Assembly (NCBI RefSeq): GCF_039543205.1
Contig: NZ_BAABJH010000007.1
Span: forward strand, 62,001 to 126,000
Direction of reading: 5' to 3'
Length of the DNA: 64,000 bases
DNA from: Flaviramulus_B aquimarinus
Lineage (GTDB): Bacteria > Bacteroidota > Bacteroidia > Flavobacteriales > Flavobacteriaceae
Part shown: piece after piece, positions 26,138 to 35,622 of the stretch
How the letters are laid out: the number at the start of each line of letters is the position of its first letter
How positions within the stretch are numbered: the first letter of the stretch is position 1
Made by a program: the position numbers and the translations under genes
The notes under the pieces: generated by a model
Database searches by the model: none
Seen by the model: the letters and a program-made list of their open reading frames with translations, nothing else
Told to the model about the DNA's origin: nothing

Positions 26138-26812
26138 TTATTGATTTGAATAATTACGTGAACCAAATATACTACTTCCAACGCGAATCATAGTACTTCC
26201 ACAATCAATTGCTAATGGGTAATCTCCACTCATGCCCATACTTACAGTTTGTAACTCACAGTTTGGGATTTTTAGTTTTTTTAAATCTTCAAAAGTTGAT
26301 TTTAATAGTTTGAATTCTTGTTTTATTTGACTTTCGTTATCTGTAAAAGTTGCCATTCCCATAACACCAGTAATTCTTATATTCTGAAATTCTGAAAAAT
26401 CTTTTGATTGAAGTATTTCTAAAGCTTCGTTTGGTGTCATTCCAAATTTTGAATCTTCTGAAGCTATTTTTATTTGAAGTAAGCAATCAATAATTCGATC
26501 ATGCTTTTTTGCTTGTTTATTTATTTCACTTAATAATTTAAAATTATCAACACCATGAATTAAAGACACAAACCCAGCCATATATTTTACTTTATTGCGC
26601 TGTACATGGCCAATCATATGCCATTCAATATCTTTTGGCATAATGTCATGTTTATCTACCATTTCTTGGATTTTATTTTCTCCAAAAACACGTTGATCAG
26701 CATGGTAAGCTTCCATTAAATCGCTTACAGGTTTTGTTTTAGAAACGGCCACAAGTGTAACGTGCTCTGGTAATATGGATTTTATGTTGTTGAGGTTTTT
26801 TGAAATACTCAT
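26138..26812 (-). CDS. PLP-homeostasis protein, YggS family
   Basis: This 224-residue protein binds pyridoxal 5'-phosphate and balances vitamin B6 and amino-acid pools. The PLP lysine is in VTLVAVSKTKPV. The family marks VFGENKIQEM, IEWHMIGHVQRNKVKYM and LQTVSMGMSGDYPLAI are all present. The length fits the family. It ends 14 bases before the likely start of the DnaQ/GIY-YIG gene, so the two may be cotranscribed. Confidence 0.93.
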   Translation of the reverse strand: MSISKNLNNIKSILPEHVTLVAVSKTKPVSDLMEAYHADQRVFGENKIQEMVDKHDIMPKDIEWHMIGHVQRNKVKYMAGFVSLIHGVDNFKLLSEINKQAKKHDRIIDCLLQIKIASEDSKFGMTPNEALEILQSKDFSEFQNIRITGVMGMATFTDNESQIKQEFKLLKSTFEDLKKLKIPNCELQTVSMGMSGDYPLAIDCGSTMIRVGSSIFGSRNYSNQ

Positions 26813-26886
26813 TAATAAGTTTATTTGTTTACGCGTTTATTTGTTTAGTTGAAAAGGTATAAACCACTTAACAAATCAACATATTT

Positions 26887-28125
26887 TCAAAATTCATAAA
26901 TGGTTATACCGCTTCTTAATTTCGGTAAAATGTAAGTGCTTTTAGGAGGCATTTTTAAACCTTCATCAGCAATATGTTTCATTTGTTTAATATTTGCAGG
27001 GCACATTCCAAATCCAACTTTAAATTCACCACTATCTACACTGCTTTTAATGGTAATCATTTCATGCCTGCCATTTACATATTCAATGCGGTTATCGTCA
27101 CGTAAGTCGTTGATACCCAAAATAGGCTGCAGAATGGTTTTATATAACAAATGCGCATCAAGTTCATCTAGTGCGGTGTTAAATGCATATCTTTTTTTTC
27201 TTAAATATAACGAGTAAAACTCGCCATCTAGGTACATACTAAAGTGATGCGGTTTTGATGGGTGATAAGGAATGTTTCCTCTATTTTCAATTCGGTATAA
27301 ACTGTCTAATTGAATTAAAAAGGCTTCTTTGGTTAAACCATTTAAATCTTTTACTAAACGATTGAATTCGTGAATTACTAAATCTGATTCGGGTATAAGG
27401 TAAGACATGAAAAAATTGTACGGTTCACTACCATCATGATTTGCATTTTTAGTTTTTTCATCTGCATATAATAGGTGTGAGGACGCCGATCTGTGATGAC
27501 CATCTGCTATGTAAATGGTTTCCATGTTATCAAACTCACTTTGAATTGTTGCTATGGTAGCTTCATCATCTACTTTCCATAAATAATGCGTGTCTTTATA
27601 GGTCATAGTAAACTCAAATTCAGCATGACTTTTTTGGGTGTCTTTTATTATTGATAAAATAACATCATTATCTGGATAAGTTAACAATACAGGTTCAGCG
27701 TTAAAGCCTACTGTTTGTAAATAGGTTTTAAATGTTTTTTCACGTTTTGCAATCGTGTTTTCGTGTTTTTTTATGATATCCTTTTCATAATCCTCGGCAC
27801 TTGTTGCTGCAATAATACCATTGAATTCTTGACCAAACCGATTGACTATTTTATAGACATAGAATGACGGTTTTTTATCTTGTATGAAAACACCATCTTC
27901 TTTAAATTCTAAATAACGATTCCGAACCAGTTTATAACGTTCTTCACCAGTAATTACCTGATCGTATTTATACCCTGGATTTATGATATGAAGAAAGCTA
28001 TAAGGGTTATAATCCATTCTGGATTCCCGTTCGTTTACGGTATAACTTTGGTATGGACGTGCAGCAACTAAACCAACAATAGCTCTAGTTGGTCTGACTG
28101 CTTTAAATGGAATTATTTTTGCCAT
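26887..28125 (-). CDS. DUF1015 family protein
   Basis: This 412-residue soluble protein matches DUF1015 (SerC-like deacylation/kinase-type family; YdeN-like annotation varies). The MAKIIPFKAVRPTRAIV start, YSFLHIINPG, TIYIADGHHRSASSHLLY (the DGHHR signature) and the GFGMCPANIKQMKHIADEGLKMPPKSTYI end are all present. Its biochemical role is not settled. In flavobacteria it often sits beside the 3-hydroxyacyl-CoA dehydrogenase gene, as here. Confidence 0.88.
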   Translation of the reverse strand: MAKIIPFKAVRPTRAIVGLVAARPYQSYTVNERESRMDYNPYSFLHIINPGYKYDQVITGEERYKLVRNRYLEFKEDGVFIQDKKPSFYVYKIVNRFGQEFNGIIAATSAEDYEKDIIKKHENTIAKREKTFKTYLQTVGFNAEPVLLTYPDNDVILSIIKDTQKSHAEFEFTMTYKDTHYLWKVDDEATIATIQSEFDNMETIYIADGHHRSASSHLLYADEKTKNANHDGSEPYNFFMSYLIPESDLVIHEFNRLVKDLNGLTKEAFLIQLDSLYRIENRGNIPYHPSKPHHFSMYLDGEFYSLYLRKKRYAFNTALDELDAHLLYKTILQPILGINDLRDDNRIEYVNGRHEMITIKSSVDSGEFKVGFGMCPANIKQMKHIADEGLKMPPKSTYILPKLRSGITIYEF

Positions 28126-28185
28126 GAATTAGACGTTAGGTGTTAGGTTTTAGACGCTAGATTTCTATCGGCTAAAGACTAACAA

Positions 28186-29073
28186 CTATTTAAACTGTTT
28201 AGAAACTTTTTCAGCTTTTCTGCTTTCTGAGTAATCATAAAAGCCTTCTCCAGATTTAACACCTAGTTTGCCAGCTCTGACCATATTGACCAATAGCGGA
28301 CATGGTGCGTATTTAGGGTATTTAAAACCGTCGTACATCACATTTAAAATAGATAAACAGACATCTAGCCCTATAAAATCTGCTAATTGTAATGGTCCCA
28401 TAGGATGCGCCATACCTAGCATCATTACAGTATCGATTTCTTGAACACCAGCAACATCATTATAAAGCGTTTCAATAGATTCATTTATCATGGGCATTAA
28501 AATACGATTGGCAACAAACCCAGGATAATCATTAACTTCAACAGGTACTTTCCCTAAAGCTTTAGAAAGCTCCATGATTGTATGTGTAACATCATCTGTG
28601 GTATTGTAACCACGAATAATTTCCACTAATTTCATAATTGGAACGGGGTTCATAAAATGCATACCAATAACCTGATCTGGTCTTGAAGTAACAGCAGCAA
28701 TTTGTGTTATGGATATGGAAGAAGTATTGGTTGCTAAAATAGTATTTTCATCACAAGCTTCATCTAATTGCTTAAAAATATTGAGTTTTAAATCAACGTT
28801 TTCTGTCGCTGCTTCAACGACTAAATCAACGTTTTTAACGCCATTATCAATAGATGTATGTGTGTTTATGTTTGCTAAAATTTTAGTTTTTTCTGCTTCA
28901 GAAATTTTTTCCTTAACAATCATTCTATCTAAATTTTTAGCAATAGTGGCTACACCACGACTAAGGGATGCTTCACTTATATCAATAAGTTGAACTTGGA
29001 ATCCACTTTGAGCAAAGGTGTGAGCAATGCCATTTCCCATTGTACCTGCTCCTATAACTGCAATGTTTTTCAT
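28186..29073 (-). CDS. 3-hydroxybutyryl-CoA dehydrogenase
   Basis: This 295-residue enzyme oxidises 3-hydroxyacyl-CoA with NAD(P). The Rossmann motif GAGTMGNGIAHTFAQSG opens the protein. The catalytic His is in GMHFMNPVPIMKLVEI, and NDYPGFVANRILMPMINES with GPLQLADFIGLD follows. The length fits the short Hbd form. Its ATG is one base from the Gfo/Idh stop, so the two share a transcript. Confidence 0.94.
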   Translation of the reverse strand: MKNIAVIGAGTMGNGIAHTFAQSGFQVQLIDISEASLSRGVATIAKNLDRMIVKEKISEAEKTKILANINTHTSIDNGVKNVDLVVEAATENVDLKLNIFKQLDEACDENTILATNTSSISITQIAAVTSRPDQVIGMHFMNPVPIMKLVEIIRGYNTTDDVTHTIMELSKALGKVPVEVNDYPGFVANRILMPMINESIETLYNDVAGVQEIDTVMMLGMAHPMGPLQLADFIGLDVCLSILNVMYDGFKYPKYAPCPLLVNMVRAGKLGVKSGEGFYDYSESRKAEKVSKQFK

Positions 29074-29074
29074 T

Positions 29075-30034
29075 TTAAAAACAATTTATTATTTGAGTAG
29101 CTACACGAAGTGCTTCAGTGCCATCATGCAATGTAACAACTGGTGTTGTATTGTTGTTTATTGCATCTGCAAAAGTTTCCAGTTCATCTAAAATAGAATT
29201 ATTATCTGGTACAGGTGGATTGTCAAAATATATTTGTTTTTTAATACCCTCTGCATTTTGTAAAATCATATCAAAATCGCCAGGGTTTTCTGGGGCATTC
29301 TTCATTTTTACAACTTCACATTTTTTAGTTAAAAAGTCAACAGATATATAAGCGTCTTTTTGAAAGAAACGCGCTTTACGCATTTTTTTAAGTGAAATTC
29401 TACTAGCTGTTAAATTTGCTACACAGCCATTTTCAAATTCTAATCTGGCATTGGCAATATCCGGTGTGTCGCTAATAACTGCTACACCGCTAGCTGAAAC
29501 ATGTTTCACTTTTGATTTTACTGTACTTAAAACAATATCAATATCATGGATCATTAGATCTAGAATAACGGGTACATCCGTACCTCTTGGATTGAATTCT
29601 GCCAGACGATGGGTTTCAATAAACATAGGGGATTTAATATCCTCTTTAACTGCCAAAAATGCTGGGTTAAAACGTTCTACATGCCCTACCTGTCCACGTA
29701 AGTTGTTTTCTGCTAAAAGCTCTCTAATGTGTTCAGCTTCTTCTACCGTATTGGTAATCGGTTTTTCAATAAAAATATGTTTACCTTTTGCTATAGCTTG
29801 TTTAGCACAATTATAATGGGAAAGTGTTGGTGTTACAATATCAACCATATCCACAGCATCAATAAGCGCTTCAATTGAGTTGAAAAATTTATATCCGAAT
29901 TCAGATTCAACGTTCTTACCATTAGTTTCGTCGGCATCATAAAATCCAACTAGATCATATTTTTCAGATTGATTTAGAAGTCTTAAATGAATTTTACCTA
30001 AGTGACCCGCACCAAGTACTCCAGCTTTTAGCAT
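29075..30034 (-). CDS. Gfo/Idh/MocA family oxidoreductase
   Basis: This 319-residue NAD(P)-dependent dehydrogenase starts MLKAGVLGAGHLGKIHLRLL with the Rossmann GxGxxG. It continues with DIVTPTLSHYNCAKQAIAKGKHIFIEKPITNTVEEAE, where EKP holds the typical lysine. The catalytic His is in DLMIHDIDIVLS. The start at 30034 is preferred; an earlier ATG (30145) would add a hydrophobic AT-rich lead not seen in the family. The substrate is unknown. Confidence 0.92.
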   Translation of the reverse strand: MLKAGVLGAGHLGKIHLRLLNQSEKYDLVGFYDADETNGKNVESEFGYKFFNSIEALIDAVDMVDIVTPTLSHYNCAKQAIAKGKHIFIEKPITNTVEEAEHIRELLAENNLRGQVGHVERFNPAFLAVKEDIKSPMFIETHRLAEFNPRGTDVPVILDLMIHDIDIVLSTVKSKVKHVSASGVAVISDTPDIANARLEFENGCVANLTASRISLKKMRKARFFQKDAYISVDFLTKKCEVVKMKNAPENPGDFDMILQNAEGIKKQIYFDNPPVPDNNSILDELETFADAINNNTTPVVTLHDGTEALRVATQIINCF

Positions 30035-30191
30035 AATTTTTACATTTTTAACAAAAATAAGATAATTAAAACATGAAGTTAAGTAAATGATACTAAATTT
30101 TAGGATAAAGAATATGAAAAATAAATTCTGAATAAATTGTTTCAAGCTTAAAAATGTTTGCCTAATTTTAGCAAACTAAACGCTACCAAAA

Positions 30192-30833
30192 TTGAAAGAC
30201 ACTTTTAAACACCAAGGATTAAGACAACAGCTTGTTAACATAATAAAAAACAAAGGCATAACGGATAATGCTGTTTTGAAAGCCATTGGAAAGATACCAA
30301 GACATTTATTTATGGATTCTAGTTTTTTAGACCATGCTTATCAAGACAAAGCATTCCCTATTGCTGCTAACCAAACCATTTCACAGCCATATACTGTGGC
30401 TTTTCAAACAGAACTATTGCAGATAAAAAAAGGAGATAAAATTCTTGAAATTGGTACGGGTAGTGGCTATCAAACCGCTGTTTTATGTGAATTAGGAGCC
30501 AAAGTTTATAGTATAGAACGCCAAAACGAATTGTTTAAAAAAACCAGTAAGTTTTTACCTAAGTTAGGGTATCGTGCTAAGAAACTTATTTTTGGTGATG
30601 GTTATATTGGTCTTGAAGAAGAAGCACCTTTTGATGGTATTATTGTCACTGCTGGTGCACCTTTTGTACCCAAACCTTTATTAAGCCAGTTGAAAATAGG
30701 AGGAAGGTTGGTCATTCCTGTTGGCGATGATGTGCAAGTCATGACTATGTTTACTAGAAAAGGACCAAAGTCCTTTGAACAGGAAGAATTTGGCGAGTTT
30801 AGGTTTGTGCCCTTGTTGGAGGATAAAAATTAG
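30192..30833 (+). CDS. pcm: Protein-L-isoaspartate O-methyltransferase
   Basis: This 213-residue enzyme methylates isoaspartyl residues in damaged proteins with S-adenosylmethionine. Motif I is ILEIGTGSGYQTAVL. FDGIIVTAGAPFVPKPLLSQLKIGGRLVIPVG is the diagnostic stretch. NQTISQPYTVAFQTELL binds the substrate. The start is TTG at 30192; no better ATG fits. It converges with the gene downstream. Confidence 0.94.
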   Translation: MKDTFKHQGLRQQLVNIIKNKGITDNAVLKAIGKIPRHLFMDSSFLDHAYQDKAFPIAANQTISQPYTVAFQTELLQIKKGDKILEIGTGSGYQTAVLCELGAKVYSIERQNELFKKTSKFLPKLGYRAKKLIFGDGYIGLEEEAPFDGIIVTAGAPFVPKPLLSQLKIGGRLVIPVGDDVQVMTMFTRKGPKSFEQEEFGEFRFVPLLEDKN

Positions 30834-30837
30834 AGTA

Positions 30838-31401
30838 TTAGTTGTTAGTTGGAAGATATGTTTTAGGAATTGGGTTTTCATCACTCTCTTGCGTCCAATA
30901 AATATTAATAATCCACCAACGTTTGCCGTCATTAAGTAATTGAATACTATTAATGCCTCGCATAAAAGGTTTTTCATCTGTTTCACTATGGAAGGATTCA
31001 TAAGTACTGAATAGTTGTGTTATGTTTCCAAAAGTATCCACTTTTCGATTGATTTCTTTTTCAAAAAAACCATTTTCAACCAGCCATGATCCAGAGCTAT
31101 TAATATAATCATCTGGAGACATATAACGTACTTGGTAAGTTCCATTTTTATCTTTGCCTGATGGAATTAGTTTAGCATTTGGTTTGAATAAATATCTAAA
31201 CTGTGCCCAATTGCGTTCTTCTCCTTTTTCACCTGAAATAACAGCATATAAGGTTTTAATCGTACTATCTAACGTTAAAACCGAAGTGCTATCTGTTTTA
31301 AATTCAATAACTTCTTTGCTTTCCGCTTTTGGTATGTCTTGGGCTTGAACATTAAAAGAAAAGATACTAATAAATAAAAATGCAAATAGTTTTTTCATCA
31401 T
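30838..31401 (-). CDS. Exported NTF2-like protein
   Basis: This 187-residue protein has a signal peptide (to about residue 20, VQAQ). The fold seen is SnoaL/NTF2-like: ISGEKGEERNWAQFRYLFKPNAKLIPSG, then GFFEKEINRKVDTFGNITQLFSTYESF, then GINSIQLLNDGKRWWIINIYW. No catalytic residue can be fixed. The pcm and this gene end-to-end suggest no link. The function is unknown. Confidence 0.78.
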   Translation of the reverse strand: MMKKLFAFLFISIFSFNVQAQDIPKAESKEVIEFKTDSTSVLTLDSTIKTLYAVISGEKGEERNWAQFRYLFKPNAKLIPSGKDKNGTYQVRYMSPDDYINSSGSWLVENGFFEKEINRKVDTFGNITQLFSTYESFHSETDEKPFMRGINSIQLLNDGKRWWIINIYWTQESDENPIPKTYLPTNN

Positions 31402-31464
31402 GGAAGTTTTAAAGTGGTAAATTATAGAATATCAATAAAATAAAGCGTTAAGGAATGCTTAAAG

Positions 31465-31923
31465 TTATTTATAGGCTTTCTTAATTCTGTCAAGGTCACG
31501 TTTATTATCCCTGTCTTTAATGGTTTCACGTTTATCATAAAGCTTTTTACCCTTAGCTAAAGCAATGTCTAGTTTGGCATAGCCTTTGTCATTAATAAAC
31601 AAGCGTAACGGAATGATGGTCAATCCTGTATTCTGAACTTCTTTATTTAATTTTTTAAGCTCTCTTTTATTTAAAAGTAACTTTCTAGTAGCCTTTGGTT
31701 TGTGGTTGTAGTAATTCCCGAACGCATATTCTTGTATGGTCATATTGACTACAAAAAGTTCTCCATTTTCGCTAAATTCACAAAAACTTTCGGCAATTGA
31801 GGCTTTGCTACTTCTAATCGATTTTATTTCAGTACCAGTTAATACAATGCCAGCAGTATACTTATCTAAAATTTCGTATTGAAAGCGTGCTTTTTTGTTT
31901 TGTATGTTAATGTTCTTTTGCAT
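31465..31923 (-). CDS. smpB: SsrA-binding protein
   Basis: This 152-residue protein delivers tmRNA to stalled ribosomes. The start at 31923 (MQKNINIQNKKARFQYEILD) fits the family. GIVLTGTEIKSIRSSKASIAESFCEF, LTIIPLRLFINDKGYAKLDIALAKGKKLYDKRETIK and the basic tail are diagnostic. An in-frame ATG nine bases upstream is also possible. It is a single gene with its own region. Confidence 0.96.
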   Translation of the reverse strand: MQKNINIQNKKARFQYEILDKYTAGIVLTGTEIKSIRSSKASIAESFCEFSENGELFVVNMTIQEYAFGNYYNHKPKATRKLLLNKRELKKLNKEVQNTGLTIIPLRLFINDKGYAKLDIALAKGKKLYDKRETIKDRDNKRDLDRIKKAYK

Positions 31924-32034
31924 AAAGCACAAAATTACATAATTTATTATGAGAATTTCATTTAGCGTTGCTTAAAAGTTAAAGAAAGACTAATCCGTTT
32001 TAGATTCAATGTAATTACTATTATTTTAGCCAAT

Positions 32035-33621
32035 ATGAAGAAACTATTTTGGGTTGTTATTATTTTAATACTGGTATCTTCTTGCCATAGTGTTAAAAAA
32101 TATAATGAGCAGATTACGGCGTTGCATTCAGTTGAAGATTTACACCATGATATAGATGAATTATACAAGCAATTAAAACGTCATCATCCAAAACTGTATC
32201 AATATATTTCAAAATCCGATTTAGAATTTAAATTTGATAGTTTAAAAAAATCGATAACAAAGCCTGCTACTTCAAGAGAATTTTACAAAAAACTAGCTCC
32301 CGTGGTAACTAATGTAAAACAGGGTCATATATCTGTAGGTTCAGCAAACAAAGCATTTACAAAAAAAGAACACAAGCAACTTCTTAAAAAAAAATTTGAG
32401 TTTTATGATTTAGATTTTGAGTATTTAGAAAACAAGCTTTGGATTAAAAGTACACGAGGAAAGGATTCCACGATCATAGGAAGTGAAGTTGTGAGTATTG
32501 ACGGAGAACCCGCTTCAAAACTAGTTAACACTTACAAAAAACGGTTTGCTTCTGACGGTTATAATACCACGCTCTATAATAGAGCAGTAGGAAAGGCATT
32601 TTCAAATCTATATTATAGAGATAAAGGGTATTTGGACAGTTTGGAAATTACTTTTAAAAATAAAGACTCCATATTTATTAAAACCTTCAGAAGAATTTCA
32701 AAAGAAGAAAAGAAAAATAAAGCAGATTCTGTTTCAGTAAAAAAAGCTGAACCTAAAAAGGTGTCAAAAGCTAAAAAAAAGGCGAATAAATTAGCAAAAA
32801 AGAAAAAGCGGAAGGCTAATAAAAAGTATGGATTCATATCAAAAAGAAAACATTACACGCGGAATTTTAGCTTTATCGGAAAGGACAGTGCCGTAGCTTT
32901 CATGAAGCTAAGAAGTTTTACTAACGGAAAATACAAGAAATTTTATAAAGAAAGTTTTGCAAAATTAGACGCAGTAAAAACCAATTATTTAGTCCTAGAT
33001 TTAAGAGATAATGGCGGTGGGCGCATTGCTGAAATTGAAAAACTGTATTCCTATTTAACAAATATTGACTATCAGTTCATTACAGAAAGTGAAGTGAATA
33101 GCAGAATCCCTTTTTTAAAGTTTTTTATGAGTAATACCACACCTAATAGTTTAAAGGTTTTGGGAGGATTATTATCGCCATTTGTAATTGTCCAGAATGT
33201 ATTAAAGGTTAAGAAAAAAGACAGGAAGTTTTATTATAAACTTAAAGAAGCTAAAATAAGGCAGCCTAATCCATTAAACTATCAAGGTAAACTATATGTT
33301 TTAATAAACGGGAATTCATTTTCGGCATCCTCATTACTTTCCACACATTTAAAAGCCACAAAAAGAGCCACTTTTGTTGGAGAAGAAACTGGTGGTGCTT
33401 TTAATGGTTGTGTTGCAGGAATATATAAAGTCTATCAATTACCAAGCTCTAAGCTAAAAATAAGAATGGGTTTAATGCAAATTGAAGCACCATATAGGCA
33501 AGAACCCGATGGTTATGGTATAAAACCAGATATAGAACTTGTACCAACAGTAAAAGATAGAAATGAAAATATAGATACCGAATTGGAATGGGTTTTAACT
33601 GATATAGATCAAACAAAATGA
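32035..33621 (+). CDS. S41-family peptidase lipoprotein with Lys-rich insert
   Basis: This 528-residue protein is a C-terminal-processing-type peptidase. It starts with a lipobox (LVSSC at residue 17). A PDZ-like strand region precedes the S41 core. The catalytic Ser lies in GNSFSASSLLSTHL (residues 430-433), followed by GEETGGAF. An insertion at about 215-283 is dominated by Lys and Ala (KAKKKANKLAKKKKRKANKK), unlike the family core. It could bind the envelope or nucleic acid; this is open. Confidence 0.86.
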   Translation: MKKLFWVVIILILVSSCHSVKKYNEQITALHSVEDLHHDIDELYKQLKRHHPKLYQYISKSDLEFKFDSLKKSITKPATSREFYKKLAPVVTNVKQGHISVGSANKAFTKKEHKQLLKKKFEFYDLDFEYLENKLWIKSTRGKDSTIIGSEVVSIDGEPASKLVNTYKKRFASDGYNTTLYNRAVGKAFSNLYYRDKGYLDSLEITFKNKDSIFIKTFRRISKEEKKNKADSVSVKKAEPKKVSKAKKKANKLAKKKKRKANKKYGFISKRKHYTRNFSFIGKDSAVAFMKLRSFTNGKYKKFYKESFAKLDAVKTNYLVLDLRDNGGGRIAEIEKLYSYLTNIDYQFITESEVNSRIPFLKFFMSNTTPNSLKVLGGLLSPFVIVQNVLKVKKKDRKFYYKLKEAKIRQPNPLNYQGKLYVLINGNSFSASSLLSTHLKATKRATFVGEETGGAFNGCVAGIYKVYQLPSSKLKIRMGLMQIEAPYRQEPDGYGIKPDIELVPTVKDRNENIDTELEWVLTDIDQTK

Positions 33622-33716
33622 TTTGTTTTAAAAAACTGGAATTCCTATAAACTTCATGAATCTAAATTTGTATTTTTGTTTTTCGATTTTTAAATAGAAA
33701 ACTTCAAAATTATTAT

Positions 33717-35117
33717 ATGAATTCATACGATGTAGCCATTATTGGCTCAGGCCCTGGAGGATATGTGGCAGCTATCCGTTGCGCACAATTAGGCATGAAA
33801 ACTGCCATTATAGAAAAATATGCCACGCTTGGAGGAACGTGTTTAAATGTAGGGTGTATACCGAGCAAAGCACTTTTAGATTCATCGCATCATTATGAAG
33901 ATGCTGTAAAACATTTTGAAACCCATGGTATTGAAATCCCAGGTGATATTAAAGTGAATTTGGAGAAAATGATAGCTCGTAAACAATCTGTTGTCGATCA
34001 AACAACAGGCGGTATTGATTTTTTAATGAAGAAAAACAATATTGATGTGTATCAAGGCTTAGGAAGTTTTAAAGATGCCACACATATTACGATTGCAGGA
34101 GAAGAAACTATTGAAATTGAAGCAAAAAACACCATTATTGCTACTGGAAGTAAACCATCCAACTTACCATTTATTGAGCTTGATAAAGAGCGTATCATAA
34201 CATCAACAGAAGCTTTGAAACTAAAGGAAATCCCTAAGCATATGATTGTTATTGGAGGTGGTGTTATAGGTTTGGAATTAGGGCAAGTTTATAGACGATT
34301 AGGTGCAGAAGTAACCGTTGTTGAGTATATGGATAGAATTATTCCAACAATGGATGCAGGCTTATCTAAAGAATTAAATAAGGTTTTTAAGAAAGCCAAG
34401 TTTAAAATGCAAGTGTCTCATAAGGTTAAATCTGTTGAGCGTGTTGGTAACGAGGTTATTGTAAAAGCCGATAATAAAAAAGGCGAAGAAGTAGAATTTA
34501 AAGGCGATTATTGTTTAGTGTCAGTGGGGCGTCGTCCATATACCGATGGATTAAATGCGGAGTCTGCCGGAGTAAAATTAGACAATAGAGGTCGAGTAGA
34601 AGTTAACGCCCATTTGCAGACATCTACAAGCAATATTTATGCGATTGGTGATGTGGTTAAAGGGGCTATGTTAGCACATAAAGCGGAAGAAGAAGGTGTT
34701 TTTGTAGCAGAAACTATAGCAGGACAAAAACCGCATATAGATTATAACTTAATACCAGGCGTGGTTTATACATGGCCAGAAGTTGCTGCTGTTGGTAAAA
34801 CAGAAGAAGAACTTAAAGAAGCAGGTGTAGCTTATAAAACAGGATCTTTCCCAATGCGTGCATTAGGTAGAAGTAGAGCCAGTATGGATTTAGATGGGTT
34901 TGTTAAAATTCTAGCCGATAAAACCACAGATGAAATTTTAGGTGTGCACATGATTGGAGCACGTGCAGCAGATATGATTGCCGAAGCAGTTGTTGCTATG
35001 GAATATCGTGCCTCTGCGGAAGATGTATCCAGAATGTCTCATGCGCACCCAACATTTACAGAAGCTATTAAAGAAGCAGCTTTAGCAGCTACTGATGATA
35101 GGGCATTGCATATTTAA
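33717..35117 (+). CDS. lpd: Dihydrolipoyl dehydrogenase
   Basis: This 466-residue flavoprotein re-oxidises dihydrolipoamide in the 2-oxoacid dehydrogenase and glycine-cleavage systems. The FAD site GSGPGGYVAA opens the protein. The redox disulfide is C42-LNVG-C47 in GGTCLNVGCIPSK. The NAD site is VIGGGVIGLELG. HAHPTFTEA near the end carries the catalytic His. The length is typical. It is a monocistronic-looking unit with a terminator. Confidence 0.97.
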   Translation: MNSYDVAIIGSGPGGYVAAIRCAQLGMKTAIIEKYATLGGTCLNVGCIPSKALLDSSHHYEDAVKHFETHGIEIPGDIKVNLEKMIARKQSVVDQTTGGIDFLMKKNNIDVYQGLGSFKDATHITIAGEETIEIEAKNTIIATGSKPSNLPFIELDKERIITSTEALKLKEIPKHMIVIGGGVIGLELGQVYRRLGAEVTVVEYMDRIIPTMDAGLSKELNKVFKKAKFKMQVSHKVKSVERVGNEVIVKADNKKGEEVEFKGDYCLVSVGRRPYTDGLNAESAGVKLDNRGRVEVNAHLQTSTSNIYAIGDVVKGAMLAHKAEEEGVFVAETIAGQKPHIDYNLIPGVVYTWPEVAAVGKTEEELKEAGVAYKTGSFPMRALGRSRASMDLDGFVKILADKTTDEILGVHMIGARAADMIAEAVVAMEYRASAEDVSRMSHAHPTFTEAIKEAALAATDDRALHI

Positions 35118-35152
35118 ATTGGTTTATTATAAATCAGGAATCTAATCATATT

Positions 35153-35182
35153 AAAGCAGCCTAAAAAAGGTTGCTTTTTTTA
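35153..35182 (+). terminator. Terminator of lpd
   Basis: AAAGCAGCCT and AGGTTGCTTT form a ten-pair stem with one G-U pair, followed by a T-run. Confidence 0.9.
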
Positions 35183-35275
35183 TTCCTGTTTTTAAAACAT
35201 ATAGAATATTCCCATTCCTGTAAGTAGTATTGCTTTAATAGTTTTTATAAGCATTATCATAAATAATGTTTAAAT

Positions 35276-35324
35276 ACTGGTTGAATTATTCAGGCTATAT
35301 AATTAACACATTTAGTCAACCAGT
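35276..35324 (+). repeat. Inverted repeat upstream of the PAS-LuxR gene
   Basis: ACTGGTTGA and TCAACCAGT are exact complements separated by 31 bases. It may be an operator or an RNA stem in a long leader. It lies 156 bases before the 36-residue ORF. Confidence 0.5.
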
Positions 35325-35479
35325 CACTCAGAATCTTTTATTTTGTAGTTTTTGTCTTATTTTTTGTATTGTTTTTGCTGTTTTTTAATATTCCTTATAA
35401 GTATTACTGGTTTTATAACTATATTACAATACAACCGCCATCATGCTTAATCTAGTAATTGGATGACTTAAACAATTTT

Positions 35480-35590
35480 ATGATAGAATCTAATTCTAGT
35501 TCTGAAGATTCAATTTCTGATCAGTTTCGCCAAAACATAACCAAAACACTTGAGAATTGTATAGTAGATAAAAAAAATTCAAGAGTATAA
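35480..35590 (+). other. 36-codon ORF: frameshifted start of the PAS-LuxR gene
   Basis: The ORF MIESNSSSEDSISDQFRQNI (start) runs to a stop just after an eight-A tract (35570-35577). In the next frame the sequence after the tract reads KKFKSIKNFPLIHSKQS and joins the PAS-LuxR protein without a stop. One extra A would fuse the two. It is therefore read as the true N-terminus split by a homopolymer change. Confidence 0.6.
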
Positions 35591-35622
35591 AAAATTTCCC
35601 ATTAATACATAGTAAACAATCT

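Larger units (their letters stand above)
35118..35479. other. Gene-free stretch with inverted repeat
   Basis: Apart from the lpd terminator, these 362 bases hold a 9-bp perfect inverted repeat (ACTGGTTGA at 35276-35284, TCAACCAGT at 35316-35324) separated by 31 bases. No gene is seen. It probably holds the promoter of the next gene. Confidence 0.6.
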
